A DNA stretch of 64,000 nucleotides from Protula sp. h YS-2021. Taxonomy: Eukaryota; Annelida; Polychaeta; Sabellida; Serpulidae. Where the stretch lies: the NCBI GenBank assembly GCA_949752745.1, contig OX457031.1:124001-188000 (forward strand), given 5' to 3'. The translations under genes and the position numbers were made by a program. Below the pieces are notes generated by a model, which saw only the letters and a list, made by a program, of their open reading frames with translations, ran no database searches and was not told the DNA's origin. Of the stretch, positions 1 to 12,719 are shown one piece after another (the first letter of the stretch is position 1; every line of letters starts with the position of its first letter).

Positions 1-1106
1 ATGTGTTTTTGCCTAAAGCCTTCACATTAACTGGGAGTAGTCAAGAAGGTACAAGATCATTTTTCCCTGACGAATATGACGTGTTATTATTATTTCGTAG
101 TGCGTTGGATAAGAATATCATTTCCAAAATTATCCGTAAAGCTTTGTATCAAATAAATCTTTACAAAGACAAGGACAGTCGACTGATATTAGACGGGTTC
201 AAAGTGAGCAGCCTGGGCAGATATCCTGCCATCCATATACTCTGGGCAGGTCGTAATTATAGAGATATGAAGATCTCTATAGACATTGTCCCTGTAATCG
301 CAACAAAAGCAGTAATTGAAGAAAGGATGCAGTTTAACAAACACGCATACTTGCAAACGGCAAGAAGCGTGCAAGTTCCAAAGCTTTATAAAGACATCAT
401 ACGTGTCAATGATAACAACTTTTCGCAGTACGAAAGTCATATCATAAGAGTAATCCCTTCTTATGTCAGGGAAGGTTACCAATTAGCAAAGGCTATTCGC
501 ATTTCAAACATTCTCAGGCCTACTTTCCAACAGCTAATATCCCTCGGTGCAACAGATGATGTGCATAACATTATTAGATCGTACATGCTGAAGACGTGTG
601 TACTCTACTTGACACATTCAAATATACAAACCCAACGTAATAAGTGCCAGAGTCCGTTGTGTTGGGCAATTAGGGTTTACGCTTTACTGAAGAAATGTTT
701 GAATACAGGTTTAATGCAAGAATATTTTCATCCTAGGGACCTTTTTCATCCATGTAAACATATTTTAACCGCTCCAGTACCACGCTACATATGCTGCAGA
801 GAACGCAAATCCAGGTTAGTCATTGTTGGCCGACTCTTGGACGTCCTCAAGCAATACAAGGAACTCCACGGAGATGCCAAACACACGGACGGTGGACTTA
901 ATAGCCATTTTAAGTCTAGCGCCAACGGAAAGATGGCGGAAAAAGCAACGCGGTGTCCATGCACGCTCGACGACTATGAGCATCTGAGACCTGCTCCATT
1001 CTTTATGTTTGGTTATCCTAGTCGTGAAATCCAGTCAGGAAATACTGATATCAATCAATCCAATTCTGAAATCCGACATGCCATTCGCGCGATGCGTGAC
1101 CTTTAA
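1..1106 (+). CDS. Mab-21/cGAS-like nucleotidyltransferase (cGLR), 5' partial
   Basis: The frame is open to the left window edge. Position 3 is GTG, so the true start lies upstream; the stop is TAA at 1104-1106. Counting from position 3, residues 11-17 read GSSQEGT, followed by an E-x-D pair at residues 24/26 (DEYD) and a third acidic residue at 94 in ISIDIVP. This is the GS...E-x-D...D layout of the Mab-21/cGAS/OAS nucleotidyltransferase fold. The C-terminal part (around residues 240-285, HPRDLFHPC onward) fits the Mab-21 helical domain. All three metal-binding acidic residues seem present, so it could be catalytic. Family knowledge: such proteins are cytosolic sensors that make cyclic dinucleotides, or inactive developmental Mab-21 proteins; molluscs and cnidarians have many. 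The assignment to cGLR rather than plain Mab-21 is inference. No in-frame stop or frameshift is seen. Confidence 0.8.
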   Translation, partial: VFLPKAFTLTGSSQEGTRSFFPDEYDVLLLFRSALDKNIISKIIRKALYQINLYKDKDSRLILDGFKVSSLGRYPAIHILWAGRNYRDMKISIDIVPVIATKAVIEERMQFNKHAYLQTARSVQVPKLYKDIIRVNDNNFSQYESHIIRVIPSYVREGYQLAKAIRISNILRPTFQQLISLGATDDVHNIIRSYMLKTCVLYLTHSNIQTQRNKCQSPLCWAIRVYALLKKCLNTGLMQEYFHPRDLFHPCKHILTAPVPRYICCRERKSRLVIVGRLLDVLKQYKELHGDAKHTDGGLNSHFKSSANGKMAEKATRCPCTLDDYEHLRPAPFFMFGYPSREIQSGNTDINQSNSEIRHAIRAMRDL

Positions 1107-4100
1107 GTTACTAATTAAGCAATTATATGACAAAAATGTTATTAAATTATGTGGCTTTTTTTTTTCATCTCACCTAAACCAAAACATGTTTTGTGCAGGA
1201 CGTGTCAACTGATTGTGTCAAAATTTTCTAATACGTTTTTATGTCCGTTAACTTGGATTTGTTCGTTTTCCAACGAATGTAGCCCATGACTATGTCGATC
1301 AGACCTTTCAGTTCCCAAGGATCCACTGGCAATTTGTCATCAAAATTATATCATGGACACTAATATTCGTTAGGCACTGATCAAAAAGCTCAAAATATTG
1401 TTTTCATTCATTCCATAAATTTATAATTCATGTATATATTTTTTTTACCAGAATTTTGATTGGATGATCAAATTTTAAGTAAATGGTGTACCGGAGGAAC
1501 AAAACAGGAACCGTTAAGCTTTGAGGCCTGTAAGATTCGTTTATTAATTATTCTGTGTTCTATTATGTATGTTGGCTCAGACGAAACTTACGTTTTACAG
1601 TCGGTTAAGATTAAAATAAAATCAGTGAGCATATATTTATGCGCAATTAATTTCGAGAGTAGCAATACAATGTCTAACACAAAAGCCTTCAAAAAGCAAT
1701 TTTTTGTTTTTGTGTGTGTGTGTGTGTGTGTGTAATTTAAAAGAGAATAGTGATTTACATTCTCTTGATCGTTTTGATGCAACCAGAGCACTAGGTTTGT
1801 GATGGTTTCACTTTTTGCAAAAATGAAAATGCAGATCTCAATAAATTATGTTTTATTCCAAAATATTGTATTTTTAAAAACAAGCTTTTTTCAAAATTAT
1901 TTAAAGAGTAATACATCATGATATTGTGAGACTACATAAAATGTTTTCAGTAAAATATTAAATGGCAATAATGTAAGAAATATTGCATCAGTTATTATAT
2001 GAACAGGAGTTTATTTAAACACGCTTTTATTGGGAATTTTGAAGTAGATTTCATATACTTCTAACCTTAGAAGATAAAGGCAAGAGATTATTTATATTGC
2101 TTTTGTATATACCTTTAGATGTTTTTGTTGCATAAATGGATTTCAATGGAATTTCAGATTTCTCCCAAAATACTCCATATGATAAATAGCACGAAGCACA
2201 ATATACTCATTTTTTTCAGAAACAACCGCATCTCTTTAGACGAACCGTAAAATATCGTGCACGTAATTGTCAGTTATGGCACAATTGATATAAAATATAT
2301 AAAAAAATCTGGTTCCCTTTTAAAGTATAAAATATAAGAAAAAAACCTGAATTTCCGGTGGTAAAATCCCATTCAACTCCCTTCCCTTCCCAGCGCGTAA
2401 TTGTGTCTACACTGCATCAGAAATGTAGTTAAAAACCGATACAGGATTCAAACAATCGGGATTGCAATCTCCCTTGAACCAACCCGAGTTTGCATTGTAA
2501 ATGTTTGCGTTCACGCACAACCCAGGAAAAGCCAAATGCCATGAAAGAACAAGGTATTGTGAAATTTAATGTCATAAAAACGTGAGGAATTCAGAACGTT
2601 TTAATTCATTTTACTTCGAGATATTTGCTCAGATTTTACAAGATCTTACCAAAACAACGTAAAAGATTCCAATGTACTTCAAGGAAGCTCAAAATGCAAA
2701 ACTTGCTTATCAAGAAACGATTCCGCAGAAGAAATAAAATAACTATATGCACACATGTACTTTTGAGGCTCAGAATATCTGCTTATTCTGATAGCATGCT
2801 TCTCAAATAACTTATATTTATGTGGTTTGTTTTGCGCTCCATAAGAAAGTAGGTAGCAACTTCTGCACGAAAGATTCCACAAAAGTGATAAATAATGCAT
2901 AGTGTAACAGTCCAGTTAATATTCACTACAGCTAGGGTTTGAGTTTCACATCGGAATTTGCATTAACAAACTCACTTTAAAACACCATCTAAGGTGAGTT
3001 GTCGAACCCTGTCGTTTTAAAAATTATGTGTGATCACCCAACCCGGGTTGAATCCGGATTTTACCGGGTGTTATAGTATTGTGTTAATGGAGTTATGGCA
3101 GTGAAAGTATTTTGTCACATAGTTTGTCATAAGTTAAAAATCGTATAATACATTTAACTTACAAATCTCCTTGATAAGTAGAACATTTTATTGCATGTGA
3201 TGTTAATAAAAGACAAAACAAATGAAAGTGGAATAATTTATTTTTTGTAACCACCGATGGACCATGCTTTGATATTGACAGACATGTTTTCGCACAAATT
3301 AACTGCTTGAAATATAATAAATGGTTCAATTTCCATAAAATAGCATACATGGCAATTTCTCTTATGTCAAGAAATAATTACAACGGTTGATGTATTATCA
3401 CAAGTGTAGTCAATTGATTTGTATATTAAAAAGCTTTTTGAAGTAATTTTGTATTTTTTAACAGTCGTTGCCGCTTATTATTAATGACATTTATTGGTAA
3501 TCATAGAGATCATATGATTTCTAATTACAAGAGCAGCAAAGCCCGCTGACCAAGGGTATTTAGTTCTTACCATACATAGACCTGGCGCATGTCTTAACTT
3601 AATTTATACAAAATTTGAACTTTTCATGGTCGATTTGATATATTTTGATATCAAAACGAGGTTTTCTTCACTGGTAATTTTTGAGATACACTGATATTTT
3701 TTTTTCTTTATATTTGGCATTTTCTAATTGTAAAGCTCAAAATGACGCCTTACAATTTAACCTTGACATATTGCGTCAAACTGAATCATCATGTCACCAT
3801 CCCATTCACCGAAGTCCGTTTACTGTATTTTCAATTAGAACAAAGTTTTTATTTCTAGTTGTTTTCAAGCACTGGAGTTTTGAGGAATTGATTTTGCTAA
3901 CATTTTGGTGCACAATGTAATGAGGACTAACGCTCTTTAAAGTGAGTTTGCGGTACAAAATTGGAGGGTTTTTTTCTGGATAATGAAATTATTTTAGAAA
4001 CCTTGTATTTAATCTTTAACACGTCATGTGCTTCAGCTAATTTGTTCCAGAGACCATTGACATAACTTTGAACAAGAGTGGGTAGCCACATATAGGAAAC

Positions 4101-6060
4101 TTTAAATGGAAGATTAAATCACACTGGGGAATGCCCATGTTTGCAATACAGGTTATTAAACGGCGTATAATCGGTTTTCCCATCGTTCGGTGCATAATGG
4201 TTTTAATACAGTGCCACCGGAACGTGTGCATCCCAGTCCTTCTGGAGAGGTACTTCGTGGAAACAAAGGAATTTTGTGAAATATTTGTTCAAAGCTTTAT
4301 TTGTCCCATTGCAATCATTTCAAATTGAGAAATTTGAAAATAATATGCGGTTCCTTAACATCAACAGAAATTGCACACCATAGATGAATTATCTTAAGGG
4401 TATTATGGAGGTTATGTCCCTTGTACCAGTGTTTTCTCTTTTGCACTCTTCACAGCCTTGACAGTATTTTTGATGAACTGATGCATACATGGTCACTAGT
4501 ATTTATCCATGAGCCCATGCCATTTTATTATAAAACTGGATTGCATCTGCATACAATCTGTCATAACAACCTCATATTACCCTGAACTGGGAATTTGTCT
4601 CCCCTTACATTTTTCCTAAATTTGCGCCTGGTAATGCATTCTATACAATATGTATATTGGGAAAAATTAATAACCGATTTTGATCATGCACTGATTTTTC
4701 GTCATTCTTTACACTCAGGGTCACATTCTAATGTATGTATGTCATCATATTTAAATTTACCTTTCGGTTTCTAGACGTGGCACTGTTATTTGAAGGAGTT
4801 ACGGTTGCTTGTCTTTTTTTTTTTTAATTTATTGGTAAGGGGTGATATTTTGTTTCAGGAACGGCTAAAAGAGGAGGATTTTCAAAATGGAACTCGATCT
4901 TATGTTCGCTTTCTTTTGGCAATGTTAATGATGTTAACCTAGAAATGCAATCAATGTGGGCCATTTTCGAACCAGAACAATGCTATACTTTTCTGTTTAA
5001 CGCTGATTAAATATTTGTTATTCTGCCATACCATATCACGGCCTGTGCTGTTTCAAAATTCTGAGGTGCTTTGTAATCAATAAAAATAATTATCTCATTG
5101 GACTGTAAGACAAAAATTGTTGCACAGTACAAAAGATACCCGTCAGTTCAACATTAGTTTTCATTCGTTTTGATAAAAGTCTATATAACGTTTGTCAGCA
5201 AAATATTTATAATCATATCGACTATAAGGTGATCCGTCACATTAATTTTTCTGGGTGTAAGTGGGTGTAAGTGGTAAACTCTATTAAATTTTGGCCCAAT
5301 ATTCTCAGTTGGAAGTCCGCTACCGATTTATATCTGTATGGTTTACGGAATTTAAAGAGGGCTCACATGAACTGGGTATTAAATCAAAGACAAATGACCT
5401 GATAAAACAATAGTTTGCCACCTTATCGCATAGACCACTATTATTATTTGCATTTAGAGGAAGTTTTATCTGAATATAATCTCTTATTGTGAAAATACGA
5501 CCTTACTTCGGGCTGATAATGCCCTTTTTGATCATCATTAGAGAGGGGAATCTCTACTTTGAACCCTCAGACGAAGGTTTTACTGGTTTAACGACGCGGC
5601 TTGTTTGAAAATAGGACAAACCTTGGGCCGATCAGACGTTTGTCTATCATTATTGGAGAGTGGAATTTCCGCACTCTGTCTTTGGAACCCTTATCAAGTA
5701 GGCCTTTTTGATTTAACGGCAGGGCTTTTTTGAACTTCCCTTAGACACAATTCTCCCATGCTTCTGGTTACATTTGTAGATTGGATATTCTATGCTGTTG
5801 CAGAAGCAACAAGAGGGCTTTGACTCCTACCGAATGAAACACAACCTCTATCTCTGCCCATGCGATTCAGCTGTGATTCAGTTAGTTAGTTAGTTATTTG
5901 ATTGGTTTAACGATTCAGAGCCTTTCTCTGTATAAACATGTATGTTCCTTGTAGACAGAGATTGGCTCTTTGATTTTACCTAGGCGGCACATTGTGTCAC
6001 ATATTTGAAACCGAAGCATCTTACCAACACCACTATTTTCGAGAATGGATATATAAATGT
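1107..6060. other. AT-rich stretch with no recognisable gene
   Basis: No convincing exon is visible; ORFs are short and of low complexity. It contains a TG microsatellite at about 1711-1732. At 5880-5900 there is a short GTTA run followed by TTTGATTGGTTTAACG, and around 5570-5730 two imperfect copies of a segment with GGTTTAACGAC-like motifs. These look like a small degenerate repeat family. Confidence 0.6.
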
Positions 6061-6164
6061 TACAATACTCTAGTATTCCTAATTTGAACCGAGTCTATTT
6101 CATACCTGGGCATGTTTTGCAACATCACTATTCCGGTCGTGGTTTGCTTTGAGACCGGTATATT

Positions 6165-6455
6165 TTGTGCTGTGCTCTGAGTCGGGTGTTGCGACTGCAA
6201 AGGCCTCCAGTATTCCAACAGTGCCTTCACCCGGAGACACAAGAGCTCATTGACGAATTGGCAAACCATCAAAAGAATATTTTGAACAAAAAGAAGACCG
6301 TCACAAAGAGTACTGCCAGCGTAATAAGACGTGCGATCATGCATACTTTCCCGAATCAGACGCCAAAGCAAATCGTAAATTCTTGGGAAAAGGACGTAAA
6401 GGACTTGATTTCAGTTGTACTAAAGGCAATAATTCCAGGTGATTTGGTTTATTAA
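6165..6455 (+). CDS. Unrecognised 96-codon ORF upstream of the recombinase remnant
   Basis: The predicted product is basic and helical in its second half (a run of K/R around KKKTVTKSTASVIRR). It ends 200 bp before the tyrosine-recombinase remnant on the same strand. It may be the N-terminal part of the same mobile element, or chance. I see no family motif and cannot name it. Confidence 0.25.
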   Translation: MCCALSRVLRLQRPPVFQQCLHPETQELIDELANHQKNILNKKKTVTKSTASVIRRAIMHTFPNQTPKQIVNSWEKDVKDLISVVLKAIIPGDLVY

Positions 6456-6661
6456 GGAGAAAGAGTGACATTAGTTACTGTTCAAATTGCGGCTTTAAAA
6501 TAATAATGAGAATTGTAAGACGTCAATACTATTTTTTTTTCTTCAATGTAAGTGCAAATATTTAGAGTATATTCGACCAATGCATATATAAAAGTGTATA
6601 TATATTTAAAAATGTCTCGAAGTGAAGAGAACAAGAAGCGCAAACACGAGGTTCATGAGCG

Positions 6662-7304
6662 AGATGCTGACCAACTTAACTCCAGATCAGATGAAGGAGT
6701 ATGACACTTGACATGAAGCCCGCGCGGCTGTTATCCACTTGGGTTCGGCCCAGGACAGGCACTCCGCGATGATTTTGGGATCGTACAACATGTGCCTAAT
6801 ACGCTCACATTTGCAGGCTAAGTTACTGTTGGAAAATGGTTGGAGGGCCGGAGTTGCCATTAATATGACCACAGACAAATTTGATCGTACCGTCGAAGTA
6901 ATCATTGAAAGAGAAAAAAAATATTTGGAGAAGGTAACTGAACATAAAACAGCTTCATGGTTCGGCAGCGCTAATATCTGCATGTCGGATACCAACACTT
7001 TGTTTCTCACACGAACAGGAGAGAAGATAACAACGAGTACACTGGTTCACGCGTTGCATAAGCATTTTAGCAGCGTTGGGTTACAGCGAATTACCACATC
7101 GTTGATTCGGAAGTTAGTTGTATGCAACGGAGCAGAGACCATGACTGAGCAGAATTTCGTTATGTCTGCATACCACATGACGCATAGCAAAAAAAAACCG
7201 CAGCCGGGTACTACCAGGCTATTGAAGATGAGAGGCTAGGCCTTAAGGTTCACAATATTTTACAGGATGTTGTGAATCTACCGAATTCGACAAACCTGCC
7301 CTGA
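6662..7304 (+). pseudogene. Tyrosine recombinase (Crypton-like) catalytic domain, broken
   Basis: The frame starting near 6662 (EMLTNLTPDQM) runs through the whole catalytic domain of a tyrosine recombinase as found in metazoan Crypton-like elements. The box I arginine is in NGWRAG and the beta-strand lysine in EHKTA. The box II arginine is in TTSLIRK, and a histidine block HMTHS follows. Two lesions are seen. The first is an in-frame TGA at 6709-6711. The second is a nine-A run at 7189-7197, after which the frame loses the catalytic tyrosine; reading one base shorter gives GYYQAIED at once and stays open to a TGA at 7302-7304. Family role: breakage and joining of DNA through a covalent tyrosine intermediate during element integration. 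The copy is probably dead, although the A-run could also be a sequencing error. No terminal repeats were recognised. Confidence 0.7.
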
Positions 7305-7452
7305 GTTTCCACTAAACACAAAGAAGTGTAAAGACCGAATCGAAAATACCCGATGGTTACATTACACAACAATAATGTGAGATCTGAGAGTGAATCCGAA
7401 TGTGGCAACAACCTGACCGAAACCGAGCCTGAGAATTATAATTAAGTATTAT

Positions 7453-7459
7453 TATAATT

Positions 7460-7530
<71 letters not shown>
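7453..7530. repeat. (TTA)n microsatellite
   Basis: An almost perfect TTA/ATT run of about 26 units. It abuts the first copy of the SINE-like repeat. Confidence 0.95.
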
Positions 7531-7534
<4 letters not shown>

Positions 7535-7547
7535 GTTGGGTTAATTT

Positions 7548-7690
7548 AAAAATGGTTCCACAAAAGCCTCCAAACCGACCGCTAAGTGTTGTCTTATATA
7601 AATGCATTCATCACGCCAATAAGCATTTCTCCTTCACAATGATCTCATGCATAACAAGTCTGAAACCCGTCTTAAATGTGTACTGTGCAT
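7548..7690 (+). repeat. SINE-like dispersed repeat, copy 1
   Basis: This is the first of six copies in the window of a segment of about 140 bp. It starts TGGTTCCACAAA, carries the core GTCTTATATxAxTGCATTCATC in the middle, then CACAATGATCT, and ends near TGTGTACTG. This copy is the most divergent. It is preceded rather than followed by the ATT microsatellite. No pol III A/B box or coding potential was recognised, so the SINE label is only structural. Confidence 0.6.
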
Positions 7691-8144
7691 TAGTATCGTT
7701 ATAATTATTAGAATTAGTTCTTCTTATTATGATCGATATATTTTCTTCTTATTAACACTTGACAAGACTTTGGCGTATGGACGTAAGGAGGGCAGGAAGG
7801 GACATCGAACCGCACGAATTCGTTGATGATTCAGCCTTGAAGGACATGCTGTCCGAGAAATAAGGGTGTTTGAAGACATGCGTGTTTGTTAAAAAGGGGT
7901 TTTGATATTTGGTGTTTGAAAAGACATTTATGAAAGGAGTCTTTATGTGGGAGTCTCACGAAAAATAAAGTTTGAGAAATATTTCAGGTACTTGAAAATT
8001 AACTCATTTTATTTTTAGGTGTCTAAATTAAGTGTTTGACATAGACCCAGAAAAGGTGTTACAAAATATAAGTGTTTGCAATTTTAGGTGCTTGGCATTT
8101 TAGTTCTCTAAAATTCGGTCCTTGACATTACTCGGTGTTTGACA

Positions 8145-10506
8145 TTCCGTTTCTGTATGCAACTTATTTGACTGTGTCACTGTTGAAGTCATTGTCAAAC
8201 ACTCCAAAAATGTTATTGTCAGTTGTTTGTATAGAAGTCCCGGATCAAATATTGATGACTGTATTAAATACATAGAGGAAATGCTCATTAAAGCGAAATG
8301 TAAGTATGTTTTTTTCTCTGTGGCGATTTCAATGTTAATCTTACAAACTATGATTTACATACTGGTACCACAGATTTTGTAGATGTGCTTTATAATTATG
8401 GTTTGTTCCCCCTCATTAATAAGTCAACTAGGGTTACAAGTCATTCCGCATGTTTAATCGATAATATTTTTACCAATGTCTTAATCAACACTACTTTACA
8501 CGGTATAATTATTCATGACATTTGTGACCATTTAGGGATATTCATGGTAATTAATTATGTAAACATTACTAAGGATAAACAAAATAGGTTGGTTTTCAGG
8601 AGGGATGTTAATTTTCTTACATTACAGGTTTTTAAGGTTGGCCTAGCCTCATCCAACTGGTCGGATATTTACGAATTGAAGGAGGTGAATGATGCGTACG
8701 AAACGCTTATTAAACGGTTTAAAAATGTTTATGAAAAATATTGTCCTATCAAACGTTTTAAGGTTAACCCCAAGCGCACACACAAACACTGGATAACGAA
8801 AGGTTTAATAAATGCATGCCATAAGCGGGACAGATTACATAAAACATTTATCCAATGCAGAACGTCTTTTAATGAAGTAAAATATAAATCTTACAGAAAC
8901 AAACAGAATACAATCCTAAAATACTGTAAAAAAGCAATATTTCACTAATGTACTTGAAAAACAGCAAGGTAATAGCAAAACGTCAAAATTTCCAGATTCC
9001 TTTATTGATTCAAAGGGCAACAAAGTATCAGGCTTTAATGGTATTGTGAATGGTTTCAACAGGTTTTTGTGTTAATGTTGGCCCAGACTTAGCCGAAAAC
9101 ATTGAATCAGTAGTTGAGGGAAATGTATTAGATTATATGGGAAATCAAAATATGAATGTATTTTTTCTTAACTCCTGTGGAAGAAATTGAAGTTGAAAAA
9201 AATTGTTAAAGCCTTTCATAACAAAGTGTCGTTAGATTGTGATGACTTAGCAATGACAACTGTTAAGAATGTTATCTCAAGTATTGTCAAGTCTTTGTAT
9301 AAATCAGGAGAAAAATAAAAAAAAGTTTGATAACTATCGACCTGTATCATGGTTACCCCAATTTTATAAAGTTTTGGAAAAATTATTTGAATGTCGCTTA
9401 AATAAATTTATTGATAAGTATACATTGTTAAGTGATAGTCAATATAGTTTTCGTAGTGGGAGATCTACCTCAACAGCTTTATTAGAACTTGTGGAGGAAA
9501 TAACCTCATCTACAGACAAAAAAAACTTATTACCATTGGAGAGTTCATAGACTTAAAGAAAGCACTCGATACGATTGATCACAAGTTACTTTTGCAAAAG
9601 CTAAATTTTTATGGCATTAGGGGTGTCTCAAACAGTTGGCTAAATAGTTATTTATGTAATCGGCAGCAGTATATACAGATCGATAATTTTGTCTCTGATA
9701 CCTTAAATATTTTCTGTGGTTTCCCACAAGGGTCAATTTTGGGACCTAAGCTCATTATATTATATATAAATGATATTGTGAATGTTTCGTCTTTCCTCAA
9801 ATTTATTGTATTTGCTGATGATACAAATATTTTCTATACAGGTAGAGATCTGGTTAACATGTGTGAAATAATAAGCAAAAGATTAACAAAATTAAACAGG
9901 TGGTTCAAATTGAATAAGCTGTCTTTAAATGTTTCGAAAACCAACTGCATGGTGTTTGGAAAACTAAAAAGCAGGTATCAACCCAACATTTTATTTGGCA
10001 ATGAAGCGCTTTCAAGAGTACAATCGACTAAATTGTTTGGAGTAATTATTGATGAAAAATTAAACTGGAAAAATCAGGTATCTAAAGTAAGAACTAAATT
10101 ATCAAAATGTAATTCAATATTGTATAAAGCAAGCTTCATCTTAGAGAGGAAAGCATTGTTATTAATATATTCCACACTGTTCTTGCCATACATGTCATAT
10201 TGTTCAGAAGTATGGGGTAGCTCTTATAAAAGCAACACTAAATCACTTCTTGTAATGCAAAAAAGAGCTGTGCGATTAATATTCGGTGCGGATAGATTAG
10301 CGCATACTAAAGGTATTTTCAGTAATTTGCGCTTATTAGATTTTTATGACCTAGTTAAATTCAAAACTTTATTAATTATGTTCAAGGCTAAGCAAAATGT
10401 ACTTACAAGTAAATTACAGCGTTTATTTCAAACCGTTGTTGGAGAAAGAAAAACAAGGCAGCATGGTAATTTCCAATGTAATTTTTCGAGAACAACTTTC
10501 AAGAAA
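8145..10506 (+). pseudogene. Non-LTR retrotransposon (CR1/Jockey-type LINE), decayed
   Basis: The copy covers the end of the AP-type endonuclease and the reverse transcriptase. Endonuclease pieces lie at about 8150-8560: VIVSCLYRSPGS, GDFNVNL, the SACLIDNIFTN block, and a final block (HDICDHLGIF) where family members have SDH. The RT begins near 9290 (DNYRPVSWLPQFYKVLE, then SFRSGRSTSTALLELVEE). It continues after a frame change at about 9550 through LDHKLL-like, GFPQGSILGPK and the catalytic FADDTN block at about 9805. A thumb/C-terminal part follows, with LPYMSYCSEVWG and QKRAVRLIFG. At least three frame breaks (about 8300, 8950-9290 and 9545) make it non-functional. Homology with the second LINE of this window stops at 10506, where an ATT microsatellite begins. 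The 5' end is truncated. Confidence 0.9.
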
Positions 10507-10509
10507 CAA

Positions 10510-10568
<59 letters not shown>

Positions 10569-10620
10569 CATATATCATATATATATATATAGTATTATCA
10601 CTATTACTTTTTTTTTTTAC
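10507..10620. repeat. (ATT)n-(AT)n compound microsatellite
   Basis: An ATT run followed by AT/CATAT repeats and a T run. It replaces the 3' end of the LINE. Its translation gives homopolymer-like ORFs in several frames that are not genes. Confidence 0.9.
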
Positions 10621-11399
10621 ATACATTTTGAGCATGAAAATATAGAACAGTTACTCGAATCAAGTACTATATATGTGCAAAATTTGGGAGTACTGTTCCT
10701 GATATTTCGGCTGAATTTCTGCGAATCAGAAATAAAAGGTACTGCCTGCATTCAAAATGCCGAGAAAATAAGGTATGATGGCACTTGAAACGTCAATACG
10801 CCCATATATTTAACCTAAATCCCAAGTCAGTCAAACTATTTATGTGGTTTAAGCTTAGACATTACTATTGTTTCCCAGCAATTCTGCACAATACATTGTA
10901 TTGTGTTGTTCTTTAGATCCCTTTCAACTGCTATGGTCATGTCGGGATCCCCCTGCCACATTATACTGAAATGGGGCATTCCAGCCCTCCTACTAACCCT
11001 TACATGCACAATACAAAAAATGACTAACAATTAAATAAAAGAAATAAATGAAAACCTGGTCAACAGTACTATCTGCTAACCTTGGTTATAATGTCAATAA
11101 CCTGAGGTTTCCTTGGCACTCGTTATGTCAAATAACCAATGACTAAATATAAAGAAACTAAATAAAATAAATAAATAAAAACCTGTTCGATACTACTTTC
11201 GGCAACGCTTTCTTAAATGTTAAGAACTTGAGGCTGTTCCCCTGGTGCTCATTATCTCAAATAACTAAACAAAAATGAACATCAAATCCCTCCACTCACC
11301 ACCCCCGCTAGCTCAACCACCCCCACCTCCCCCTCCGCTCCCCCACTACCCATTACAATTTCAGGACGTTTATGTAAATATTATGCACAATGCGTTTGA

Positions 11400-11915
11400 A
11401 ATACATATGCGAAGCGCCTTGGAAATGTAGGCAATGCTTGACATACATTAAGCATGCCAACCACCTCTACATCCACAATTCATAGTTCTCGGTTTTAATA
11501 TGTATATGCTTAATAGACGACGAGCATGTAAAGTTTATTGTGACTGTAGTTAATGCCTGTCATGCATTGTTGCATGCCAACCACCTCTACATTCACATTG
11601 TCTGACGTTAACAGAGGTGAATATGTAAAGCGAGTTGTAAATGTAGGTAATGCTTGCCATACATTATGCATGCCAATCACCTCTACATCCCCAATTTATG
11701 GATTTCGGTTTTATGTGTATATGTTAAGTAGATGAGCATGTAAAGTGTATTGTGACTGTAGTTAATGCTTGCCATGCATTATTGTATGCCAACCACCTCT
11801 ACATTCGCAGTCTCACGTTAACATAGATGAATATGCGAAGCGCCTTGTAAATGTAGGTAATGCTTGCCATACATTATGTATGCCAACCACTTCTACATTC
11901 GCATTGTCTGACGTT
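11400..11915. repeat. Satellite with ~105-120 bp monomers (5 copies)
   Basis: The phrase GTAG(G/T)(C/T)AATGC(T/C)TG recurs at about 11427, 11547, 11643, 11758 and 11852. Each is followed by CATGCCAACCACCTCTACAT. Odd and even copies differ in their second half, so the array is a dimer of about 212 bp repeated two and a half times. Confidence 0.85.
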
Positions 11916-11944
11916 AACATATAATACAAGTTAAACCATTCATC

Positions 11945-12325
11945 AAAAACAACACAAGGGGCACAAAGAACTGATACACGGGACGTATAGGGCGGACACA
12001 AGGGACACAAAGGACCAATGCAAGGGGAACACTGGGTGGGCACAACAGGCAGGTATATTGAACAAACAGGGCAGGGATATGGGGCATAAGGGGTCGATAT
12101 ATGGCGCATACAGCACGGGCACAACGGATACAAAGGGCCTTTACACGGACACACAGGGTGAGCACAAGCGGCATAATGGGCCGATACATGGGGCATACAG
12201 GGGAGGCACAACGGCTTCACATATGGGGCAAACTGGGCGGGCATAAGGGACACAAATGGCCAATACATGGGGCATAAAGTGCGTACACAAGGGACATAAA
12301 GGGAAGATACACGGGCATCCAGAAC
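11945..12325. repeat. Degenerate G-rich minisatellite
   Basis: Irregular units of about 30-36 bp are built from GGGCACAA, GGACACAAAGGG and CGATACATGGGGCATA. ORFs on both strands (for example the proline/cysteine-rich reading on the - strand) simply reflect the repeat. Confidence 0.8.
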
Positions 12326-12719
12326 GGTATGGGAGCTAATAATGCATGTTTTCTCATACGTTATTCACATTTTTTTTTCATTTAATTGCATGTATATACA
12401 TAAAATACAAAATGTACAAATTCGAACAGAATCTCAAAGCATGTTAGTGTGTTATGTGCAAGTAAGACTACACAAGCGACCGCACTCAAATTCCATTTTT
12501 TTTTTTTTTTTTTTTTTTTTTATCTAATAATACACATTTAATGATGTGAAACAAGTTCAGTTATAAGATAACTTGCTAGTGCTTGCTAATACAATTTTTG
12601 TTATACGGCCCCTTTATCACGTATGAAAAAAATGAGTTTGGTCAATTACACAGAACGACAAATATAATCTATATATCTACATGGAATTATTCGTCTCATT
12701 TCTTCTGATCTTCTGGGCT

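Noticed and set aside
11813..12268. Pro/Cys-rich ORFs on the - strand
   Set aside because: By-product of the G-rich minisatellite; frame changes do not affect openness.
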